Below are positions 44,629-54,824 of a stretch of DNA of 64,000 nt, piece after piece; position 1 is the stretch's first letter; each line of letters opens with the position of its first letter. The notes under the pieces are model-generated. The model was not told the DNA's origin. It did not search any database and saw nothing but the letters and a program-made list of their open reading frames with translations. The DNA is from Tetraselmis striata (taxonomy: Eukaryota; Chlorophyta; Chlorodendrophyceae; Chlorodendrales; Chlorodendraceae), in NCBI GenBank assembly GCA_006384855.1, contig VCJN01002996.1, positions 1-64,000 on the forward strand. The letters run 5' to 3'. The position numbers and the translations under genes were made by a program.

Positions 44629-45457
44629 GCCGTCACCGCCCGGCGGCCGGATCGCGCTCACCCGCACGACGCGGGCGCGCCACCCGCCTCACGACCGTCC
44701 GCAAACTCCGCCGCGGTGAAGCCTGGTTGGGCTACGTCCGTCCGGAACGGCTCAAGGGTTGCGGCTTCGGGGGCTGCGCGCAGCTGATGATGGCCGCCAG
44801 CGCTTGCCTGCACGGACGTACGGTTCCTCGTAGTACTGTACGATATGTATAGGGTATTTATTATTGGTAGATAGGTAGACCTGTACCGGTACCTACAACC
44901 CCGTACTTTCTTTCTCTTCCTCTGCGGTTTCGCTGTAACGGCCGAACCGCATAAACGGGGAAGGTGGGCAGCCCGATGGCTGTGACGCCAGCACAGGTGG
45001 CGGGTGACAGGTGGGCCAGCGGCAGGGAAGGCCTTCGCGGGGGTTTCCTCAGGCACGCCTGTCTACACCCTGGCGACGGTGGTCCGGGCGGGACGCTTCA
45101 GATGGATGACCTCGCGTCCTGCTGCGGCGCCATTCATAGCGCCCGAGAGGACGGGCAGAATAACGCGTGGGGATTTCAGAGGCGCGCGCGCATGTGCGCG
45201 TTTGCCCGCCCGTGGTCGCCCGGCGGGCATCACCGCCCGGCGCCCGCGCCGGCCGGGGCCAGCATCGTCGCGCCTGGCTCGGCCGCCTCCGCGCGGTAAG
45301 GATTAACCGCAGCGCCCATTGGACAGGTACCTGTAGTTAGCTACTACACCCTGCTGCTGTAATCCTTTTACAGGTACCAGTACCGGCGTAGTCTCTGCTT
45401 TACATTAATTTATATTGCTGTGAGATATTATACCGATACAATATGATGGGATAGGAG
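44629..45457. other. Intergenic upstream of PP2A subunit gene
   Basis: Should contain the promoter of the minus-strand PP2A gene. Open frames here have no domain. GTAC-rich sequence occurs at 44815-44900 and 45320-45385. The right end becomes AT-rich before the RT element. Confidence 0.5.
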
Positions 45458-45471
45458 ATTCTCACATACGA

Positions 45472-48268
45472 ATATATAATTACATGAGCTTAATTATATC
45501 AGCAGAAGGCGATATCATAAAATCACCAGAAAAGGCCACGGGCGGGGGTCACGGGCGGGAATGTTGAAGGCGACGACAGGCCAGCGGGGTGCGCCCACAG
45601 GAAGGCGGTCGCCGGTACGGCCAGGAATGAAGAGGTCGTGGCGCGGCTTCCAAGAGCGCATGTCGGAGCACATCTCCGAGAGGAGCTGGTACCAAGCTTT
45701 GTCAGGCCAGTAGGGAACAATGACGATGGCTGGGGCACCGCTGGACTCAAGTTTGGAGACTAGATCGCCGATGAGGTTCCACGGAGGGTTACACCAGTTA
45801 CGTTCGCAACGCCATGCAGCGTCGGAGAGGCGCAGGGCGTCGACGGCCTCGCACCGCGGGTCACGCCAACGGGCGTTGTAGCGGGGCAGGAGGGCGTTTT
45901 CAGAAGTCGCGAAGCGGTCGATGGTGCAGGCGCCCCATTTAGCAGTGAGCGAGGCGAATCGACGAGGGTTGAACTGCCAGTCGTCGCAATCAACCTCGCG
46001 ACTAAGGCGGTCAGCCCAGATATTCGCTGCAGAACGGATGTAGCGCACGGAAAGGGTGATGCCGTGCGTGTCCATGAGGTACCACGTTTTGCGTAGCTCA
46101 GCCATGAGGCGTGGAGAGCGAGAGGTGAGGTTAGTGAGGACGCCGACAACTGCTTGGTTATCCTCGTGCAAGCGGATGTGGCGGTTTTGGAGCATGGGGA
46201 GGAAGGACTCGATAGCCAAGCGGACGGCTTTGAGCTCTTTCAGGGTAATGTGCGCATTGCGGTCATCGTCGTACCAAAAACCCCGAGCTTCATGGTGCTC
46301 GTTCAAAACGGCACCCCAGCCGTAAGACGAACTGTCGACGTGTAGGTATCCGGTTTCGACGGGGCGGTTAATGGGGCGGCCGTTGTGTTGGGTGGGCACA
46401 CCCACCCACCATTGCAGATCGCGCTCGAGCTGGCGGGTAAGCTTGACGCGGCCGGACCAAGAGTCGCGCGTCTTGAGCACATCATGTAGCTCACGAAGGT
46501 AGAAACGGGCAGGGGCAATGGCCAAGTAGAGAAACTGGCATTTGCCCGCGAGAGCGGCCAACTCGCGAGCTGGCAACCACCGACGATCGCGTTTTGCTCG
46601 TTGGATTAGGCGTTTGGCCGCGCGAGCAATGCTAGCGAGTTTCTCAGCGGGCGCACGAAGAGTAGGTGACCCCGATGTGTCAATTTCTAACCCCAGGTGC
46701 ACGAGCTTCTGGGTGGGCTCCCACACGCCCTTGTTGGGGTTGCGCAGCAGACCAAAGCCCGAGAGGTGGCGTTCGATGTAGTCACGTTGCCAGATGGCCT
46801 CAGCCTGAGTCCGAGCTAGAAACAGGAAATCGTCCATGTAGGGCAACATGCGCAGGCCAAATCGTCGCCGGAAAATAGGTGTGCCATCTGCTTCAGCCGG
46901 GTTACGACGCAATGCCCTAGTGAGGACGTTGGTGAATTGGCAGAAGTAATAGGGGGACAGAGACCAGCCCATGGGAAGGCCAGCCAGTCGGTACAGAGTG
47001 CCACGGTAATCGACAGTGAAAAAATCCCTGTCCTCAGGGGCGATTCCAACCGCGTAAAACCCGTCTTGCAGGTCCATCTGTAACATGTAGTCCCCGGGGC
47101 GCGCCAGGTTGCGTAAATGCGAAAGCGTCTCAAACGAAAGATCGCGCGTCTCACAATAGCGGTTCAGGGGGCGAAGGTCAATGATGAGCCTCCATTTGTT
47201 TGTTCCAGGCTTAGGAACCAGGAACAGCCGGGACACCCATTTTGCGCAGTAGCCTCGCTCCCAGGCCCCAACGGCCAGGAAGCGAGCCAATTCACCGTCC
47301 ATAAACTCCAGTTGAGCAGGAGTAGCATCCCCCATTGACACCCCCTGATGAAAAGAAGGTGGGGCAAGCCCGTCCAAGAAAGGAACGCGTACACCTCGGG
47401 ATATCCAGTTGAGAACACTGCGATTTGCGCCAGCGGCTTGCCAGTTGCCGAGATTACGACGGACGCGATGTCTCATAAAAGGGGAGTCGGGAGTACAGGA
47501 ATTGGCGCGATGGATGTCGCGAGAGGGGCGAGCAGAGCGCCCTGTCGCTCTGCTGGCCCTCTCCGCGTCGGCGTCAGGGTCCACGGTGCGCGGCACAGTA
47601 GGAGTGCCGCGGCGTGGGAGTAGCCATGTGCCACTGGGCGCTGGCTTGGCCACTGGCAGTGTACTGTCACTTTGTACTCGAATCTGTACTAGACGACGGG
47701 CATACGCCGGCATACGCCCCAATCGGAGCGCATCGCGACACCTACGCCGAGTAGGGGCCCGTACAGATCGAGCCATGCCCACACGGGAAAGGGCAGCCAG
47801 GGGTTACTGTTGGTCGACACTGGTCGAAGGTCTTGGACCTTGTTCCACTGAATGGGGAAGCGCTGCAGCTTCGTCCTCTCCTCGCGTTGGGCGAGTAATC
47901 AGCAGCTCGTTCGCGGGTAGTAGTTAGCACGTCGCAAGCGGCGCGCGTACATTAACCACACGAACCCTAACGGGTTTCTCCCAGGGGGGCCCCGAAAGGC
48001 GTCGCTCACCGTACATGGTACGATGGCGGAAGACCGGCACCCTGCGCGGCAAAATTGCCGCGACTTTGCTGTGGTGCGCTCGATGGAGCGTGCCACAGCA
48101 AAGGAGAGTGACCGGTCGGTCCGCCGTGAAGGCAGGTGGTCGCTCTGACCGGCCCCCGCAATCGTGCGCGCGCACACACGCGCTACGGGCGCCGCGCCAG
48201 GGCTATCTCGTACAGGTAGAGAAACCACATAAACTAGTTTAGAACAATAATATATCAGAAAGGTCCTC
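45472..48268 (-). mobile_element. DIRS-type RT-RNase H-methyltransferase element with 14-bp flanking repeats
   Basis: 2.8-kb element in minus orientation carrying one long ORF and no recombinase or gag. ATTCTCACATACGA occurs at 45458-45471 and 48269-48282 and is read as a target duplication. The 5' part (about 48228-48250) contains, on the minus strand, TCTAAACTAGTTTATG(T)GGTTTC, matching 22 of 23 bases at the end of the A repeats of the element at 34969. The 3' end carries the tail GGTGATTTTATGATATCGCC... CTCATGTAATTA that recurs as short truncated copies elsewhere in the window. Confidence 0.72.
45515..47776 (-). CDS. DIRS-like reverse transcriptase-RNase H-methyltransferase polyprotein
   Basis: 753 aa from ATG at 47776, intact. 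Residues 1-150: basic, unassigned. RT about 165-400: KWVSRLFLVPKPGTNKWRLI, DLRPLNRY, MLQMDLQDGFYAVGI, LPMGWSLSPYYFCQF, and the catalytic PYMDDFLF. RNase H about 480-620: YLHVDSSSYGWGAVL, LKELKAVRLAI, LHEDNQAVV, SAANIWADRLSR. C-terminal 620-753: IDRFATSEN, the CNPPW motif of the DAM-type methyltransferase domain of DIRS elements, and PAIVIVPYWPDKAWYQLL. This domain order is typical of DIRS ORFs. It lacks an adjacent gag or recombinase. With an uninterrupted frame and conserved catalytic residues it could be a trans-acting RT for the gag-recombinase element at 34969. The C-terminus ends within the conserved tail. Confidence 0.88.
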   Translation of the reverse strand: MARSVRAPTRRRCRDALRLGRMPAYARRLVQIRVQSDSTLPVAKPAPSGTWLLPRRGTPTVPRTVDPDADAERASRATGRSARPSRDIHRANSCTPDSPFMRHRVRRNLGNWQAAGANRSVLNWISRGVRVPFLDGLAPPSFHQGVSMGDATPAQLEFMDGELARFLAVGAWERGYCAKWVSRLFLVPKPGTNKWRLIIDLRPLNRYCETRDLSFETLSHLRNLARPGDYMLQMDLQDGFYAVGIAPEDRDFFTVDYRGTLYRLAGLPMGWSLSPYYFCQFTNVLTRALRRNPAEADGTPIFRRRFGLRMLPYMDDFLFLARTQAEAIWQRDYIERHLSGFGLLRNPNKGVWEPTQKLVHLGLEIDTSGSPTLRAPAEKLASIARAAKRLIQRAKRDRRWLPARELAALAGKCQFLYLAIAPARFYLRELHDVLKTRDSWSGRVKLTRQLERDLQWWVGVPTQHNGRPINRPVETGYLHVDSSSYGWGAVLNEHHEARGFWYDDDRNAHITLKELKAVRLAIESFLPMLQNRHIRLHEDNQAVVGVLTNLTSRSPRLMAELRKTWYLMDTHGITLSVRYIRSAANIWADRLSREVDCDDWQFNPRRFASLTAKWGACTIDRFATSENALLPRYNARWRDPRCEAVDALRLSDAAWRCERNWCNPPWNLIGDLVSKLESSGAPAIVIVPYWPDKAWYQLLSEMCSDMRSWKPRHDLFIPGRTGDRLPVGAPRWPVVAFNIPARDPRPWPFLVIL

Positions 48269-48282
48269 ATTCTCACATACGA

Positions 48283-48688
48283 GTACTGGTTTGGATTGCA
48301 AAAGCGGAAGCAGCAACAAGAGACTACCGCGCAGTAAAACGTTACGGGCAACTTCAATATAAAAGCTGCCCGAAGCCCACGCGAGAATGCACCGCCTCCG
48401 TCTTATGTCTCGAGTCCTGTTGAGTTGGCGGTACCTTGCCCCGTAGTACCCACACGCCGCCCGGGATGGCGTGCTGATGCTGATGTACATGTAGCGATAT
48501 GTTGATGATGCTGTCGATGATGCGTAATCCTTACTGCTCGTACCAGGTACCGCTGGTGGGATGACAAAAAATAAGCAGGCCAGTAATCTAGACAAATCAA
48601 CCGCACAAGGCAGTACAAAAAGATCAAGCCGCTGGCTGTTATTAAAAAAAAGGCGTCGTCCCGCATCACTGCTCGTACTGCTCGTACT
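48283..48688. other. Spacer between RT element and LINE copy B
   Basis: About 400 bp, AT-rich in part, with GCTCGTACT repeats just before the LINE end. No gene seen. Confidence 0.5.
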
Positions 48689-51600
48689 GGTGTGAATTAC
48701 AAAAAGGGCAGTTCCCCAGAATTAGAAAATCAACATAGCAAGCCGCCTAAAAGAGGCCCGCATCCCGCATAAGGCGGGATGGATGAGTGATGCGCACACG
48801 GTTCAGAGTGCGGGCCACGCGTGCACGTGTGTGTGTGGGTGATCCTCGGACGTGCTGTGCAGCTTCAGCAACGGGATGGCAGACGAATCTGCGCCGTCTG
48901 ATGAGGCAGCGAGCGCGCTCTCGAGCGGCCACCAAGCTCAGGACCCCGAGGAAATCTCTTGCAAGGCCTCCTGGTGAGCGCGGGTGATGCACCGAGTGCC
49001 CCGCGATGAGAGGGCACCCCGATCCGCAGCCAAGCATGCGATACCACGCACTGTGCGGTGCACCCCCTTGCTCACCTCACCCACTGTGCCGAAGACCATG
49101 CCCGTGTACTCCGACATATCCAGGATGTCTCGAAGAGGACCCTTCTGTCCGGGCTCCGTGTTGTGCCACGCCGCATCCCGCGCAGCCAACCCCCGTTGTA
49201 TGTCGCCCAACAGGGAGCGCTCAAATCGATCCACAGCCGTGGCCCGGGGCACTGAAGTGTACTTGACCCCGTACCGCATAGTCTTGAACTCCAGCAGCGT
49301 GGACTTCAAGCTCCGAGGATCATAACTCCCGGTCACGACGTTGAACGCCGGAAGGGAGAGCTCTGCGTCCGGCACTAGGTCCTTGAGTTCATCCCTGGGT
49401 ACGGTGTTGCCGAGAGGCACTGCCTGCCGGAACAAGTCATCCACCTCCCGCCGTACCGCGATACCTAGGTCGTGGAACACAGTGATTGCGGAAGGCATCT
49501 GCGATAGCGTCGTGCTGTACACGCCAATGAGCGTCTCCAGGCGCCGGGAGGTTCATGAGCGCGTCGCCGTATACGTCAACAGTGACGGGGTTGTGCTCCG
49601 TCGAGGGCAGAACGATCTGGCTCCCAACCACCGGGGCCAAGCACGGGCTAGGCAGAAGGAAGTACCCGGCAGCGACCTCCCGCAGCTCATGCGGAGTCAT
49701 GGCTGTCCGCGCGGTGGGGATGGCCACTGTCCACATGCCTGACGCCGCGTCGAGCTGGTTGAACAAGATCCGTTCCCTACAGCATGTGGCAGGGAGAGCG
49801 CACACCTCATTTCGAAGCCGAGAGTTGTTAGCCTGGTCTAGAAATGCCGTCAGCTCCTTTTGCGAGCCCGACGCAGCCTCCACTTCCTGCTCCATCTGGC
49901 GCGCATCTGCGTCGCCGAGATGGCATGCAGTAGCCGCTTGGAGGCAGCCCCACGCCTCGCGCATCTCCGCGGCGTAGCTGTCCGACCCATGAGCATCGTT
50001 GAGGAAGTGGTCATACTGGCGGGCGGAAGAAGTTGCGTTGAAGCTGCCTCGGCCAAGTACGGACCCGAGCTGTGGGTCGAAGTAACCATGGGTGGGGGTG
50101 TTGGTGCCGGAGTTCCTAGTCAGGAACCTTGGGAGGATGGCATTCATGCAGCCGATAAAGGCGGCATCGCGAACAGTAGCCATGCGGCGGATGCCAACTC
50201 CCTTCAACCGAGTGGGGAGGTGAAGCCTGTTGCGCGCCCTGGCCATTGCATCCTCGCTCAAGGTAGCCACCTCCGCTGCCATGGGGTCGGGGTCGTGCAA
50301 AAGCTCCGCCAAGAAATCGGTGACCACCGGATTGGTGTCGGTGCCGTACGTGGAGGGATCAAAAGAGACCCCTAGCACCCGTTCGACCGCCGCGAGGATG
50401 GTGGCATCCACCGCTTCCGCAAAGGCCTCCACCTCGGACGGAAGACAATTGCGGAGCCAATACCCCGCCTTGTGTTGCATGCAATGCTTGAGCAGGGCCC
50501 ATGCATGGTGATCCAAGGCGTGGGTGTACCGACGGCTGGGCTTGGCAGGCAGAAGCTTGCTCAGGCTAGCGTCCACCTCCTCGTAGCTCCTCCGCCTTGC
50601 CGCGCATGTACGCCTGCACATACTCTACCGATCCGAGCGGCACGTTGAGGACAGCGATGCGCCGTGATGGCCATCTAGCTCGGGCCACTTGATGTCGGCC
50701 GGAGCGTCACGCCGCGCGCCCTCCATGTCTGCGTTGTACGCCTGCATCTTGTCGAAGCGCACCTCAAGCCCCACGGACGCCTTGATGGACGTGCGGAAGG
50801 CGTGAAGAGCCGGCCAAACGTGCTCCGGAAGGCCCACCAAAAATCCATCGTCGGCGTTGAAGCGCGCCGCCCCGTCATTGATCTCCAACGTGGTATCACA
50901 CTGCTGCACCTCGGGGTGAATCGCGACGCAAAAGAAAGTCGTGGCCAAAGGTGCGCCCTGTTGCACGCCGTCCTCCGACCGCAGAGGGGCGGACCGGTCG
51001 TCCACGACTAGATACGAATCCGTGGAGAGGAAGGCTAGGAGCGCAGGGATGACAGGGTGTAGTGGAGAGCAATCGATGTGGCGTTGGATGATGGTGCGGC
51101 GCCATGCCTCGTTGTAAGCGTTGCGAAGGTCTGTGTAGACGATGACGGCACGTGGGCCAAGCTTCTCGGCGATGAGTCGGACGCCGTGGATGAGCACAGA
51201 GTCGCCCGCGGGAATGCCAACGCCGAGCTGAGATGGAGCGAGCACCGACACGTATGCCTCCTTCATGTTGTCCACCACTGCCCGCTCCGCTGCGCGCCGC
51301 TCCGCCTCCCCGACTGCCACAGGCCGCACGTCCGGGGCCCTCCCCTCGCCTAGCTTCTTGACAGGTGCCACGAGCCTAGCAGAGGCGAAGATCCGGTTGA
51401 ACCACCCGGGCAGGCGACCTTGGAGGTACATGGAGGCAACCTCCGACATGGCGCGGACTGCCGCGGGCCCGGACGCCGGGGCGTATTCGCCCACCAAGCA
51501 GCGGAGATACTCGTTGCGCATGCCAGAGGGCCCCGCCGCCACGTGCAACTTGAGTTGCTGGTACGGCACGCGCATGTCCAGCGTCAAGGCGGCCTCGTCC

Positions 51601-53296
51601 ACCGGAATGTCATACGCGGCGTCTGGGATCGGGTGGCTACGGGACGGGTGCTTGTCGCGCAGCTGGGCGAGGATAGCAAGATCGGACAAGTCGCCCATAC
51701 CCTTAGAAGATAGTCGGCCCGCCGCTCGGGAGAGCTCTCCGTCCTCCACCAACGCCACAACGGTGTCCGCGGTGCCCACGAGCAGCGCCGCAAAGAGATC
51801 GGCGTCCGTTCGACGCTGGCGGGCATGTCCGGCGTAGAACGCCTCAGTGCGCGCGTCGTCCCATGAGCGCACGAGTTCGGTCATGCGCCTCTCCGCGAAA
51901 GCGCGGAAGCGCCACGCCAAGGCTTGTAGCCGCCGCCGTCCGCCTCGGCTCGGGGCCCTAAGCAACAATTGCGGCAGCAGGTACTTCCACTTCAGCGCCC
52001 TATCCAACACCACGGGGTCATCGGCCTCCACCGCCGCCACCACCCGCTCATTCACGCAGCGTTGTGCCTCCGCCCACGCTTCTTGAAAGTCAATAAGCAC
52101 CGCCGTCTCCATGGACATCTCCGCCGGCATGTGCACCATGTCCACGTCGGAGAGGTGGTCCACCGCACCCCACCCACCCCGTCGCCGGCTGGAGATGGGC
52201 GAGTTAGGGGGGGGGGGGGGGGGGGCGGATACCGAGCCCGTGAGGCCTGGCTACCGGGGTGGCCGGCCGGTGCACCCACCTTTGGCGGCGTGGGGGCAAC
52301 AACCTGGGACGCTGCGACACCCCGGAACGTAGCGACGGACGGCAGTGCAGGCGACGGCAGCACTGACGATTGTCCAGCTCCACCGGCGCGGCGCGCCCCC
52401 TGACGGCGGTGCCGCTCGGCCAGCACGGCGCGCGCCTTGGCTAGCCAGGCGGCGGCGACCTCAGTGAAAGCCAACACGCCGGCCGGGTGGTGCCTGACGC
52501 GGGCGGGTTGGAGCGACCTGGCTGCGGCGACAATCTTCGGGGCCCACGCGGCACCCGCGGCGACGCTAGCGACTGAAAGCGCGTCGGCGACTGTCTTAGC
52601 CGCTGCCAGCGCTACGCCCCGCCGCGCCGGCCCGCTGTCGTGTAGCCTCGAATGCAGGCGGGCGAGAGCATCGAGGCCGGTGAGCGCTAGGCCGCGGTTG
52701 CCGCCGCCGCGCGGCCGCGGCTGGGGCCGCTCGGAGACTTCCTGGCCGGTCGGAACGCCATCGTGATCGCGCTGCGACCCGCCGGGCCCCGAAATACTGC
52801 TGAAAGTACTGCGGCGAGGCGACGACACAGGTGAAGCAGCGCGTGCGCCGGTCGCACCTGTCGCGCCCGTCGCGGACTCGGGACTCGACGACCGGCTCAC
52901 CGCCTGGGCGTACGTGGGAGCCGGCGGGGCGGCAGCCGCGGGCGGGATCGGCCTTGGCTGGGTGGCGTCGGGTGCACTGCCGCCGGACGGTGTTGCCGCG
53001 GGCGACGCTCCCGCCGCATGCGATGCGCCGGGGCTGCCTGATATACTGGACGATGTACTGGGGGGCGGCGGCGACCCGGGGTCAACGGCGCGTTCTGCCG
53101 CACCATCGGCGGAAGGTGCAGACATCGCGCGGCGCCCCACCGGATACAAGCGACCCGCCACAGCCCGGGCATAACGGTGACGTCGCGTGCGTGGGAGGGG
53201 GTTGAGGGCAGCTGGGTGACGTCGCGATCTGGGCGGCGGGTGAGGCATGGCGACACACGGCCCCGCAGCGCCTCCGGGGCCGCTGGGTGCGTGGGG
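48689..53296 (-). mobile_element. LINE-like non-LTR retrotransposon, copy B
   Basis: 4.6-kb homologue of copy A (1603-6160), same orientation. Plus-strand left end GGTGTGAATTAC is shared; the right boundary is where similarity stops after CGCTGGGTG(C)GTGGGG. A possible imperfect target repeat (CTCGTACTGG / CTCGAACTGG) flanks it. Its own indels differ from those of copy A, so the two decayed independently after insertion. Confidence 0.83.
48747..53125 (-). pseudogene. Broken LINE-type polyprotein, copy B
   Basis: Same domain order as copy A: Pro/Ala/Ser-rich N-terminus from ATG at 53125, RT (AGPSGMRNEYL, YTDLRNAYNEAW, GVQQGAPLATTFF, FNADDGFLVG), and C-terminal nuclease-like part (LVPDAELSLP ... 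LLEFKTMRYG). This copy keeps VEADDPVVLDR, lost in A, and has the RT in one 512-codon frame (50625-52163). It is broken by a frame change at the G tract near 52207, a 2-bp insertion near 50660, a 2-bp deletion near 50582, a 1-bp insertion near 49474 and a 4-bp deletion near 48962. Between the two copies every domain can be read, which helps define the family. Confidence 0.8.
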
Positions 53297-54094
53297 GGAA
53301 ACTCGAACTGGTACTACGGGTACCATGCTGTGAGGATATATCCTATTTATACCCTCACTAGCCCTAATCATCATAGCACATTAGGCGCGTCGCGCGCGCC
53401 CGTCAGATGACGGGCTGCTCCCGCGCCCTGTCGGCCACATCGCGCCGCATGATATATCAGGCACGGCGCCTGTCGGCATGTAATCAGATCATACTCCACC
53501 ATGACCACAGTGGAATAGCACTGTCTTTCACCACCACGCGCATCTTCCCTCACATTTGGTGCTTCTACCTACTCGATCGCTCTCTCGCGAGCTCCTGCGA
53601 ACCACACTACTGTAACCGCCTTTCGGCAATTACCTGCGGGCGGTGTCAGCAATTACCCCGCCGGAAGATTTTAACGGGGTTTTTCGAAAGCCACCGATTC
53701 AGAACGATCCTGCCAAGAGGCAGCATTGGACAGTCGAAACTTCTTGACGACTGAATCCACACAACCATAGCTCCGCTCTCTCTATCAGCGGAAGCTTATC
53801 ATGTATACCCGCCACACGAACTCGGCGCTACCGTCGACTCTACTTCCTCGCTCGGAGCCTGTAGATTACCCGGGCGCGACAACTTATGCGAAACGCAGGA
53901 CATCATCGTCACTACATTGTATGAGTCGAATTGAGGTTAGTGGCCTATCAAGTAAGCCATCCCACCCCATCCCAGTCCCACCCTACCCCAACGAATCGTC
54001 ATTCAAAATCGTAAGCTGTTGCATCGCACAAACTACATTGAGCCCAAATAGGCCTGAAACAAAAACTATATTCTGAACGATATCGTTGCCAAGA
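53297..54094. other. Spacer before chromovirus-like element
   Basis: Moderately AT-rich, with short frames only. If the element to the right has a 5' LTR it should lie here, but no TG...CA ends or primer-binding site could be recognised, and the 3' LTR is outside the window, so no comparison is possible. Confidence 0.4.
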
Positions 54095-54790
54095 ATGCCA
54101 GCTGCGGACGAAACAACAAGCAGTCATCCAACTCGGGCTGACGACGATAACTCCTCCAAGAGCGGGGATGAACAACCACGAACATATGTGGCTGAATCGC
54201 CACTAACATATGTGGCTGTCCTTCTGCATAACACGCCAGCCGATAATGTAGACAAGCAACTCGAGGTTGCAATCGTATCGTATTCCCATTTGGCACATGA
54301 CTTCTACTGGTTACGATATACTCGGATGAATCCCCATGAAACGGCCATGGACACGGCAGTCATTAGAGTCTGTCGGGCGCAACTGAACCTTACAGTCAAA
54401 GAATACCATTTGCGCCTTATTAATGAACAACCTGTGGATATAACTGATGGCAATATCCCACAGCGAACCAAAGATATCAGCCCATGGCTTCCTAATTTTC
54501 ATATTACGATATTTCCCTTGAATGTCCCTTCCGACCTGTTTTATCGGTTGGTACCCATAAGGGCTGACTCAAATTATCATGTGATCGCGTCGAATCGAGT
54601 TCGGGAACCGACCACAGTGATACGTTACCATATATCGTGGCGAAATTTATTCCACACCATATTCAACGATAATGAGATTTACTTTAATGGTGACATGCAC
54701 CAGAAACTTGATCAGATTGTAGAGAGTTGTGGAAATCATCTCTACAAAATTGATCAGTTTTTCTTTTACAACTATATGCCTTTTCTTTAG
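54095..54790 (+). CDS. Unknown protein at 5' end of chromovirus-like element
   Basis: 231 aa from ATG at 54095. The N-terminal 40 residues are Asp/Ser/Thr-rich; the rest is mixed alpha/beta with aromatic patches (YWLRYTRMNPHE, WLPNFHITIFPLN, YNYMPFL at the end). No zinc knuckle or known Gag motif. Its place ahead of the protease suggests a gag-region product, but I do not recognise it. The frame is intact, unlike those downstream. Confidence 0.45.
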   Translation: MPAADETTSSHPTRADDDNSSKSGDEQPRTYVAESPLTYVAVLLHNTPADNVDKQLEVAIVSYSHLAHDFYWLRYTRMNPHETAMDTAVIRVCRAQLNLTVKEYHLRLINEQPVDITDGNIPQRTKDISPWLPNFHITIFPLNVPSDLFYRLVPIRADSNYHVIASNRVREPTTVIRYHISWRNLFHTIFNDNEIYFNGDMHQKLDQIVESCGNHLYKIDQFFFYNYMPFL

Positions 54791-54824
54791 GCAGCCTACT
54801 GACAATACCTGCTAAATATGCAGA

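Noticed and set aside
44135..44787. Two plus-strand frames of 135-194 codons opposite PP2A exons 1-2
   Set aside because: Antisense shadows of GC-rich coding DNA and G tracts, with no recognisable domain.
53297..54094. 5' LTR of the chromovirus
   Set aside because: No TG...CA boundary or primer-binding site could be shown and the 3' LTR is outside the window.
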